A stretch of DNA of 6,709 nt from Brevundimonas sp. (GTDB lineage: Bacteria > Pseudomonadota > Alphaproteobacteria > Caulobacterales > Caulobacteraceae). Both the position numbers and the translations under genes were made by a program. A model generated the notes under the pieces. It was given only the letters and a program-made list of their open reading frames with translations. It was not told where the DNA came from and made no database searches. Below, piece after piece: positions 1 to 5,495 of this stretch. Within the stretch, counting starts at the first letter, position 1; every line of letters begins with the position of its first letter. The stretch is from the NCBI GenBank assembly GCA_022712235.1, contig JALAGW010000220.1, forward strand, positions 1 to 6,709, read 5' to 3'.

Positions 1-909
1 GACCTTGGCGGCGCCGAGGGTGGGAGCGATCTGCAGCAGGGCGGCGACCAGGGCCGGGATGGCGGCCCTGTCGTGATCCAGCGCCTCCAGGTCGAGGATT
101 TCCAATGTGGGCGGCTCTATCGAGTTGCCATTGCTAAGCAGGGCCATGGAGTGACCAGTGATCTCGCCGTCCCGTCGCCGCGCCAGATGCAGGGGCGGCA
201 CGCTGAGGTCGGGGTCCGACAGTCGCCAGCGCATCATGGCGGGGCTGCGGTCCGCCGTCACGCGTCCCTGGGTCCGCAGCGCCGTCCAGAAGCGACCATA
301 GGCCGACGAGTCGGAGAGGTCGCTCAGGCCCATGACCCCGTCCGCGAAGGTCAGGCTCTCTACCGGTTGCGCGGCGCGGCGCGGCGGCATCAACTGTTCC
401 CCGAGCCAGCGCGCGGCGCGCGGCTCCCGCGCCACCAGAGCTCGCAGGCCCCGACTGTAGAGGCAGGCGGCGGGGTTGATGATCCACGACAGCTTCTGTG
501 CGTGGGTCCTGGTCGGCCAGGCGACCATGCCGAACTTTCGGTACAGGGGGCTGGAGCGGGCGTTGGCGTTCAGGGTGTAGCGCAGCGCGCATCCCGGCTG
601 GGCAAGGAAGGTGGTGATCAGGTCGCGACTGCGACCTTTCTGCTCGGGCGGGACGATGACCGAGAAGCCTGTGGCTCCGAACAGAGGGCGCTCGCCGATC
701 CAGAACCTCTGGATGAAGTTGCCGAGGAAGGCGGCGGGGCCGCCGTTGGCGTCTTCCACCACCCAGCCGGCAGGCGCGGACAGGGCGGCGCGGGCGGGAT
801 TGCTCTCCAGCCAGCGCCAGCCCTCGAGGGACCGTTCGGGCCACCAGACGCGGCGGTGCAGGGCGTTGACGTCGGGCACGTCGGCGGGCCGGAAGCGACG
901 AACAGTCAT
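1..909 (-). CDS. GNAT-like N-acetyltransferase, apparently two-domain (3' end outside window)
   Basis: The reading frame is open from an ATG at 909-907 to the left edge: 303 codons with no stop, so the C-terminus is missing. The N-terminal half looks like a GNAT acyl-CoA transferase. It starts MTVRRFRPADVPDVNALHRRVW, typical of GNAT beta1/alpha1. Residues 79-104 (GATGFSVIVPPEQKGRSRDLITTFLA) resemble motif A (beta4 and the pyrophosphate loop), and LYRKFGM at 122-128 matches the motif B 'LYeklGF' signature. From about residue 183 a second half contains SPAMMRWRLSDPD (223-233) and a final helix-rich stretch, as in two-domain GNAT proteins, some of which sit in surface-polysaccharide clusters. 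The substrate is unknown. The pyrophosphate loop (E89-Q-K-G-R-S94) departs from the classic Q/RxxGxG/A. GGAAAGG lies about 10 nt upstream of the ATG as a plausible ribosome site. Transcription diverges from the POT transporter gene. The family call is fairly secure; the acceptor is not. Confidence 0.8.
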   Translation of the reverse strand, partial: MTVRRFRPADVPDVNALHRRVWWPERSLEGWRWLESNPARAALSAPAGWVVEDANGGPAAFLGNFIQRFWIGERPLFGATGFSVIVPPEQKGRSRDLITTFLAQPGCALRYTLNANARSSPLYRKFGMVAWPTRTHAQKLSWIINPAACLYSRGLRALVAREPRAARWLGEQLMPPRRAAQPVESLTFADGVMGLSDLSDSSAYGRFWTALRTQGRVTADRSPAMMRWRLSDPDLSVPPLHLARRRDGEITGHSMALLSNGNSIEPPTLEILDLEALDHDRAAIPALVAALLQIAPTLGAAKV

Positions 910-1002
910 GAGCGTCTGACCTTTCCAAAGGCGGGGACACCGTGAACACAAATCCTAGTTGCGTGAGTCCGGTCTGCATCGCCCAAACAATCTGCAGTTG
1001 AG

Positions 1003-1054
1003 TTGTCGGGGCTGACAAATGCGTCATTGCGATGACGGGTCGCGGCGTTAACGC
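1003..1054. repeat. Cluster of three adjacent inverted repeats (possible operator region)
   Basis: Three perfect dyads lie side by side. TTGTC-N6-GACAA spans 1003-1018, CGTCAT-N4-ATGACG spans 1022-1037, and the uninterrupted 10-bp palindrome GCGTTAACGC spans 1045-1054. Their centres fall at about 1010.5, 1029.5 and 1049.5, so they are 19-20 bp apart, close to two helical turns. The arms differ in sequence, so this is not a simple tandem operator for one protein. They lie between divergent genes, where regulator-binding sites are common. A regulatory role is inferred. Confidence 0.4.
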
Positions 1055-1152
1055 TTGTTCCCGTGGCCCTGCCGTGCTGTTTCTCCGCCCTTAATGCGCC
1101 AGTCAGGGCGTAGCAGTTGGGAGAACGCCGTTGAGCACGACGGATGGGGGGC

Positions 1153-1169
1153 GCGCGTTTGGAACGCGC
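1153..1169. repeat. Short inverted repeat upstream of POT transporter
   Basis: GCGCGTT-TGG-AACGCGC has 7-bp perfect arms and a 3-nt spacer, and ends 71 bp before the transporter ATG. It could be an operator, or an RNA hairpin if transcription begins upstream of it. No T-tract follows, so it is not a terminator on the plus strand. Its role is unknown. Confidence 0.35.
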
Positions 1170-1197
1170 TCGCGAGACCTGCGAAGGAACGGCGCTG

Positions 1198-1244
1198 ATG
1201 CGCTCTTCGCCATGATGAACCGAACCGGGGGGCGCCGGGCATGA
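1198..1244 (+). other. Two mini-ORFs chained by ATGA overlaps into the POT start
   Basis: A good Shine-Dalgarno sequence, GAAGGA (1183-1188), lies 9 nt before an ATG at 1198 that encodes only MRSSP and stops at 1213-1215. That TGA overlaps an ATG at 1212, which opens MMNRTGGRRA and stops at 1242-1244. This second TGA overlaps the transporter ATG at 1241. Each junction is therefore an ATGA, the classic arrangement for translational coupling. Whether either peptide is made is unknown, and chance is a real alternative for ORFs this short. Confidence 0.2.
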
Positions 1245-3166
1245 ACGTCGTCATCGCCATCGGTCTGATCATCACCTTCCTCACGGGCGTGCCCGTGTTG
1301 ATGCAGATCCTGAAGAACCACCCGCGTGGACTGATCATCCTGTTCTTCGCGGAGATGTGGGAGCGCTTCTCCTACTACGGGATGCGGGGCATCCTGATCT
1401 TCTTCCTGACGCAGCACTTCCTGTTCGACGACGCCATGGCGGGGTCGACCTACGGCTCCTACACCTCGCTGGTCTATCTGCTGCCGCTGCTGGGCGGGAT
1501 CATGGCGGACCGTTTCATCGGCACGCGCAAGGCCGTGGCCTTCGGCGCCCTGCTGCTGGTCGCCGGTCACGCCATGATGGCCTTCGAGGGCCGGCCGGCC
1601 ACCGAGACCCTGGCCTATGCCGGTCAGACCTATGAGATCGCGGCTGAAGGCCGCGGCGCCGCGCGCGAAGTCGGCATCGTCATCGACGGCCAGAAGTACG
1701 CCTTCGGTCCGGCCGAAGGCGGCGGTCTGGCGATTGAAAACCTGCCACAAGGCGCGGCCCTTCCGGCGACGCTCCCGGCGGGCGAGTACAAGATCGAGGC
1801 CACCCGCGACATGGCGGGCGTCAACGTCTTCTATCTGGCGGTTTCGCTGATCATCATGGGCGTGGGCTTCCTCAAGCCCAATATCTCGACCATCGTCGGT
1901 CAGCTCTATCCTCAGGGCGACCCGCGCCGCGACTCGGGCTTCACCCTCTACTACTACGGCATCAACCTCGGCGCCTTCTGGGCCGCCGTGCTGTGCGGCT
2001 ATCTTGGCCAGACGGTCGGCTGGTGGGCGGGCTTCGGCCTGGCCGGCGTCGGCATGGCCTTGGGCTGGGTCGTTTTCGTCCTGGGCAAGCCGCTGCTGCA
2101 GGGCAAGGGCGAGCCGCCAAACCCACAGGCGCTCAAGGCGCCGATGCTGGGTCCGATCAACCGCGAGTGGGGCATCTATCTGCTCAGCATTCTCGGCGTC
2201 GGCGTCGTCTGGTTCATGGTCCAGCGCAACGCCCTGGTCGGCACGGTCCTGACTGCGGCGACCCTCGCCTCTCTGGCCTTCATCCTCTACGTCATCATCA
2301 AGGTCTGCCAGACCCGCGCCCAGCGCGAACGCATGATGCTGGCCGTCGTTCTGATCTTCGGCTCGGTGGTCTTCTTCACCCTGTTCGAACAGGCCGGCAC
2401 CTCGCTGAACCTGTTCGCCGACCGTAACGTGGACCTCAGCCTGACGCCGACGGCGGTGCAGTTCCTGGGCGTCACCATTGGCACCCCGGCGCAACTGGCG
2501 GCGGCGGGCATTGCGCCCTCGGGCTTCTGGATCGACGCTACGGTGACCGCAGCCCAGACCCAGTCGTTCAACGCCGGCTTCATCCTGATCTTCGCGCCGA
2601 TCTTCGCGGCCCTGTGGGCCTTCCTCGGCAAGCGCGGCCTGGACCCGAACCCGACGCTGAAGTTCGGCCTGGGCCTGATCCAGGTCGGCCTCGGCTTCAT
2701 GGTCGTGGTCTGGGGCGCCGGCATGGCCAACTCGGCCTTCCAGATGCCGATCGTGCTGCTGGGTCTGCTCTACATGCTGCATACGACGGGCGAGCTGTTC
2801 CTGTCGCCGGTCGGCCTGTCGGAGATCACCAAGCTGTCCATGCCTTCGGTCGTCAGCTTCATGATGGCTGTCTGGTTCCTGGCCTCGTCCATCGCCCAGT
2901 TCGTGGGCGGCTGGATCGCCGGTCTGGCCGGCACCGAGACCGTCGGCGGCCAGGTGCTGGACCCGGGCCTGGCCCTGCGCACCTCGCTGGACATCTTCGA
3001 GAAGCTGGGCTGGGGCGGCATGATCATCGGAGCGGCCTTCATCCTGGTCAGCTTCTTCATCAAGGGCTGGTCCAACGGCGCCAACAGCGCCGGCGGTCAT
3101 CCCGGTCCGGACCTGACCGACCGCGGTCAGGAAGACCAGAACATCGCCCGACCGCTGAACCCCTAG
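1241..3166 (+). CDS. POT/PTR2-family proton-coupled oligopeptide transporter
   Basis: This 641-residue inner-membrane protein belongs to the proton-dependent oligopeptide transporters (MFS superfamily), which import di- and tripeptides using the proton gradient. The visible signatures are strong. They include the TM1 motif E38-M-W-E41-R42-F-S-Y-Y-G (ExxER), the cytoplasmic GGIMADRFIGTRK (85-97), the TM4 lysine in FLKPNIS (K212), the PTR2 signature FTLYYYGINLGAF (234-246), FEQAGTSLN in TM7 (382-390) and GELFLSPVGLSEITKL in TM10 (E518). Two hydrophobic stretches at about 310-327 and 332-354 fit the extra helices HA/HB of bacterial POTs. Two features are odd: a hydrophobic extension (1-23) before the usual family start, and a polar insert of about 75 residues (116-192) between TM3 and TM4, predicted periplasmic. 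The ATG at 1241 is preceded only by a G-run (1227-1232). M21 (codon at 1301) would restore a more standard N-terminus but has no visible ribosome site. A terminator follows. Exact substrate unknown. Confidence 0.95.
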   Translation: MNVVIAIGLIITFLTGVPVLMQILKNHPRGLIILFFAEMWERFSYYGMRGILIFFLTQHFLFDDAMAGSTYGSYTSLVYLLPLLGGIMADRFIGTRKAVAFGALLLVAGHAMMAFEGRPATETLAYAGQTYEIAAEGRGAAREVGIVIDGQKYAFGPAEGGGLAIENLPQGAALPATLPAGEYKIEATRDMAGVNVFYLAVSLIIMGVGFLKPNISTIVGQLYPQGDPRRDSGFTLYYYGINLGAFWAAVLCGYLGQTVGWWAGFGLAGVGMALGWVVFVLGKPLLQGKGEPPNPQALKAPMLGPINREWGIYLLSILGVGVVWFMVQRNALVGTVLTAATLASLAFILYVIIKVCQTRAQRERMMLAVVLIFGSVVFFTLFEQAGTSLNLFADRNVDLSLTPTAVQFLGVTIGTPAQLAAAGIAPSGFWIDATVTAAQTQSFNAGFILIFAPIFAALWAFLGKRGLDPNPTLKFGLGLIQVGLGFMVVVWGAGMANSAFQMPIVLLGLLYMLHTTGELFLSPVGLSEITKLSMPSVVSFMMAVWFLASSIAQFVGGWIAGLAGTETVGGQVLDPGLALRTSLDIFEKLGWGGMIIGAAFILVSFFIKGWSNGANSAGGHPGPDLTDRGQEDQNIARPLNP

Positions 3167-3188
3167 GGGCGGCGCTCGAGACAGGAAG

Positions 3189-3222
3189 AAGGGCGGCGTC
3201 TCGCAGGAGGCGCCGCCCTTTT
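3189..3222 (+). terminator. Strong intrinsic terminator after the POT gene
   Basis: A 14-bp stem (3189-3202 paired with 3207-3220, with one T-G wobble) closes a GCAG tetraloop and is followed by TTTT (3219-3222). It begins 23 nt after the transporter stop. On the minus strand the same stem is followed by TTCTTCC, so it may also stop transcripts arriving from the convergent TonB-receptor gene. Confidence 0.9.
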
Positions 3223-3240
3223 CAGTTGGTCCGGGGGAAG

Positions 3241-3285
3241 CCCGCGCTGTCCTCTCCGGGGTTGGGGCGACCGGAGAGGCGCGGG
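3241..3285. terminator. Second inverted repeat, probable terminator between convergent genes
   Basis: CCTCTCCGG (3251-3259) pairs perfectly with CCGGAGAGG (3271-3279) across an 11-nt loop. The stem extends by CCCGCG (3241-3246) pairing with CGCGGG (3280-3285), with CTGT bulged on the left side. It lies 17 nt beyond the stop of the minus-strand TonB-receptor gene. The T-rich flank (TTCTTGCTCTT, 3286-3296) is on the plus strand, so as a classic intrinsic terminator it fits plus-strand read-through better. For the receptor mRNA it could instead act as a 3'-end-stabilising hairpin. Confidence 0.6.
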
Positions 3286-3301
3286 TTCTTGCTCTTGATC
3301 C

Positions 3302-5347
3302 TCAGAAGGTCTTGCGCAGGCGGATCTGCCAGAAGGTGCGTGGATCAATGAAGCGGGTTTCGACATATTGGACGGGGCGGGCATCGCGGTCGGCGAAGAC
3401 GGTGCGGGTGACGTCGAAGTCGTTCCAGATATTGACCTGACCGCGGATCGACAGGGTCGGCGTCGGCTTGTACTCGGCCCACAGCTCATAATAGTCGGTG
3501 CCGCGCCAGCCCGAGATCTGGTCCGGCTGATAGCCCTTCTGTCCCAGCAGGGGGATCCAGGCGCCGCCCCATTGCAGCTTCCACGACGTGATGTCCTGCT
3601 GGAAGGTGATGGTCGCCTGGCTGGCGCGCACGTCCGAGATGGGGCGCTTCTCGCCGGTGGTGGGGTCGGTGACCTCGGTCTTGTTCCAGGTGTTGCGGAA
3701 GCCGAACTTGCCGCCCGAGACCCCCAGCTTGTCGGTGGGGACGGTCACGTTCAGGACCAGTTGATCCAGCGTGCCGTCGCCGATGTTGCCGACCGCCGCC
3801 AAGCCGCCGTCCAGAGGGATCAGGTCAATGGCGTTGCTGATCTCGTCGTGGCGCAAGCCGATGCTGACGATGCCCTCGCCCCAGAAGCGCTTCTCATAGG
3901 TGGCCTCGGCGACCCAGCGCGATTCCGGCTCCAGGTTCACATTGCCGCCAAAGACGTTCTCGTCGGCGAACTCGGCCGAGGCGGCGAAGTCGCCGAAGTC
4001 CAACTGGCCGACGGTGCGCTCCAGCCGCAGGCGCAACTGGTTGTTGGGCATGGGCGTCCAGGTGGCCAGGATGCGCGGCTTGGCGAAGAAGAAGCTCTTT
4101 TCCTGAGAGGCGTCGCCGGATTGGCTGATGGTTGAGGACTCCAGCCGCAGGCCGCTTTCCAGCGTCCACTTGGGATTGATCCGCCAGGTGGCCTTGCCGA
4201 ACAGCTCGCCGCGCGTCTCCTCGACCTTGACCGAGGCCGAGGGCAGGGGCACCGCGACGCCGCCGACCGTGTAGGCCTGATCGACCTCAAGCATGTTGTA
4301 AGCGATCTCGCCGCCGCCTTCGAAATCCATGGCCGGCGAGCGTTCGTAGCGCACCAGTCCGCGCAGGATGGTCTCGGACGAGTTTCCATCGGCGTTGAAC
4401 AGTTGCTCGGGCTCGTCCGTCGTTCCCAGTCGGGTGCGAGAGGTGGAGACAGAGTCGAAATCGCCGAACTCGTGGATGAAGCGGGTCTCGAGCTTCAGTT
4501 TCTCGGACAGGGGGCGAGTGTAGACGACGCCGAACTCGCCGCTGTGGCCATCCTCGTCATAGAGGCTCTCGCGCAGGATATCGGGCGCGGTCTGGCGGTT
4601 GATGTTGTGCCAGTCGTTGATGCCGTAGCGCGCCGTCAGATCGACCTTGCCGGCCATGAAGGGGGTGGAGAAGTTGCCGCGGATCGAGTTTCCGCCGCCG
4701 TAGCCGTCGTTGTAATATTGCTCGTTGCGCAGAATGTTGCCGTTAGCGTCGACGCGCACGACCGGCCCGGCCCCATTGGAATCGCTGGAGGAGATGCCGT
4801 CGCTCAGGGTCACGCCCCAGGTGCGGTCGCCGTCGCGGGCCGTGAACTGATAGGAGCCGCCGAACAGATCCTGACCGCCTTCGAACAGGCTGGCGTTGGC
4901 GGTCAACACGTGTTCGCGGCTCGAGGTGGTCTTCAGGATGACGTTGGCGACGACCGAATAGCCCTGCATGTCGATGCCGGGCGCGCCGCCGCGCACCAGC
5001 TCGATACGCTCGACCTGGGCGGCGACCGTGCGGCCCAGGACGTTGGAGCCGGTGTCGTTCTTCGACGCGGGGCGCGAACCGTTGATCAGGATATTGCCGA
5101 CCGCGCCTTCAAAGCCGCGGGCGCCGTCGCCGTCGTTGACCGAGAAGCCGGGCACGCGGTTGACCATGTCCAGCGCCGTATTGGGGCGGGCGTCGGCGAA
5201 GAAGTCGGGGGTGAAGACCAGGACGCCCGTGTCGCCGGCCTGAGCCGTCTGGCGCGGGGCCGTCGGCGCGGTCTCGGCGGCCAGGGCCGGAGCGGCGGCG
5301 GCGATCGTCAGTGCGGCGGTGGTGGCCAGCAGAATGGTCTTGGTCAT
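3302..5347 (-). CDS. TonB-dependent outer-membrane receptor
   Basis: This is a 681-residue receptor that would import a ligand across the outer membrane using TonB-ExbBD energy. The N-terminus is a clear Sec signal peptide (MTKTILLATT... to ALA at 21-23, cleavage near 23/24). A plug domain covers about 50-140, including DFFADARPNTALDMVNRVPGF (49-68), GAVGNILINGSRPASK (81-96) and QVERIELVRGGAPGIDMQG (111-129). This matches a TonB-receptor group I associate with Caulobacter and sphingomonads, in which GAPGIDMQG takes the place of the common 'GPxSxLYG'. The rest (about 145-681) is beta-barrel with alternating aromatic strands, ending IRLRKTF with the C-terminal Phe required for barrel assembly. 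The expected TonB-box position (39-47) reads DTGVLVFTP, which is not canonical. The start is supported by AGAGGA 6 nt upstream, inside a hairpin. The gene diverges from the TraB/GumN gene. Ligand unknown; peptides, siderophores or glycans are all possible. Confidence 0.95.
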   Translation of the reverse strand: MTKTILLATTAALTIAAAAPALAAETAPTAPRQTAQAGDTGVLVFTPDFFADARPNTALDMVNRVPGFSVNDGDGARGFEGAVGNILINGSRPASKNDTGSNVLGRTVAAQVERIELVRGGAPGIDMQGYSVVANVILKTTSSREHVLTANASLFEGGQDLFGGSYQFTARDGDRTWGVTLSDGISSSDSNGAGPVVRVDANGNILRNEQYYNDGYGGGNSIRGNFSTPFMAGKVDLTARYGINDWHNINRQTAPDILRESLYDEDGHSGEFGVVYTRPLSEKLKLETRFIHEFGDFDSVSTSRTRLGTTDEPEQLFNADGNSSETILRGLVRYERSPAMDFEGGGEIAYNMLEVDQAYTVGGVAVPLPSASVKVEETRGELFGKATWRINPKWTLESGLRLESSTISQSGDASQEKSFFFAKPRILATWTPMPNNQLRLRLERTVGQLDFGDFAASAEFADENVFGGNVNLEPESRWVAEATYEKRFWGEGIVSIGLRHDEISNAIDLIPLDGGLAAVGNIGDGTLDQLVLNVTVPTDKLGVSGGKFGFRNTWNKTEVTDPTTGEKRPISDVRASQATITFQQDITSWKLQWGGAWIPLLGQKGYQPDQISGWRGTDYYELWAEYKPTPTLSIRGQVNIWNDFDVTRTVFADRDARPVQYVETRFIDPRTFWQIRLRKTF

Positions 5348-5354
5348 GGGTCGT

Positions 5355-5379
5355 CCTCTCCCTCGGTCGTGGGGAGAGG
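5355..5379 (-). promoter_or_regulatory. Leader hairpin covering the Shine-Dalgarno of the TonB receptor
   Basis: In the receptor mRNA, CCUCUCCC (5379-5372) pairs perfectly over 8 bp with GGGAGAGG (5362-5355) across a 9-nt loop. The downstream arm contains the GGAGAGG ribosome-binding sequence, 7 nt before the AUG at 5347. When folded, the ribosome site is buried, so translation would depend on opening the stem by temperature, a protein, a small RNA or a ligand. Pairing and position are read directly; regulation is inferred. A dispersed palindromic repeat that happens to provide the ribosome site is an alternative. Confidence 0.5.
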
Positions 5380-5451
5380 TTTGGCGGGGGGGCGCTCAAG
5401 TCTCCAGTTACAAGCCGGACAGGTGGATTAAATCGCGGACAGCATTACCGA

Positions 5452-5478
5452 TTAGTCAGATTACAGCCCGGTTAGATA
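5452..5478 (+). promoter_or_regulatory. Weak candidate promoter for the TraB/GumN gene
   Basis: GTTAGATA (5471-5478) resembles the Caulobacter housekeeping -10 (GCTANAWC) at most positions. The -35 at the right distance (TTAGTCAG, 5452-5459) is poor. If used, transcription would start about 10 nt before the ATG at 5496. That would suit this gene, which has no visible Shine-Dalgarno sequence and could be near-leaderless. Confidence 0.2.
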
Positions 5479-5495
5479 CTGTTACGCCAGACGGC

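Larger units (their letters stand above)
910..1240. other. Divergent intergenic region between GNAT-like gene and POT transporter
   Basis: These 331 bases separate two divergently transcribed genes. No substantial coding sequence is convincing here. The region holds three adjacent dyads (1003-1054), a short hairpin (1153-1169), one GANTC site (965-969), which would be a CcrM methylation site if the host is a Caulobacterales member, and two mini-ORFs leading into the transporter start. I could not find a convincing -35/-10 pair on either strand, so the promoters remain unplaced. Confidence 0.7.
5348..5495. other. Divergent promoter region between TonB receptor and TraB/GumN genes
   Basis: This 148-bp gap must hold promoters for both flanking genes. 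Positions 5348-5400 are GC-rich and include the leader hairpin of the receptor. Positions 5405-5485 are noticeably richer in A+T and contain repeated TTA-centred words: GATTA at 5426, 5450 and 5459, CATTA at 5443, GTTAG at 5471 and GTTAC at 5481. I cannot assign a regulator. Confidence 0.6.

Noticed and set aside
369..388. GCGGC-rich short repeat inside the GNAT-like gene
   Set aside because: It is a low-complexity GC run encoding PPRRAAQP in frame. No unit copy number or boundary suggests a functional repeat.
73..945. Plus-strand open frame of 290 codons at the left end
   Set aside because: It is antisense to the GNAT-like gene, with Gly/Ala/Arg-rich composition and no recognisable motif. 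Treated as a shadow.
134..1027. Minus-strand open frame of 297 codons over the GNAT-like gene
   Set aside because: It is in a different frame from the GNAT-like gene starting at 909, is rich in Arg, Pro and Ala, and shows no domain signature. The GNAT frame has recognisable motifs and runs through the window edge.
1045..1054. GCGTTAACGC as a CtrA site
   Set aside because: It contains one TTAA half-site only. The full TTAA-N7-TTAA pattern is absent; the next TTAA is at 1091, too far away.
1103..3100. Long minus-strand open frame (665 codons) opposite the POT transporter
   Set aside because: It lies almost wholly antisense to a gene with unmistakable family motifs. Its translation is a low-complexity run of D, E, R, Q and H, typical of a codon-phase shadow in GC-rich DNA.
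4403..5431. Plus-strand open frame of 342 codons opposite the TonB receptor
   Set aside because: It mirrors the receptor's coding strand, with a Val/Ala/Gly/Asp-rich shadow composition and no motif. The receptor on the minus strand has a signal peptide, plug motifs and C-terminal Phe.
5319..5495. N-terminal extension of the TraB/GumN protein
   Set aside because: The frame is open, but the extra 59 residues lack a signal, would overlap the receptor's start, and would bury the clean signal peptide that begins at 5496.
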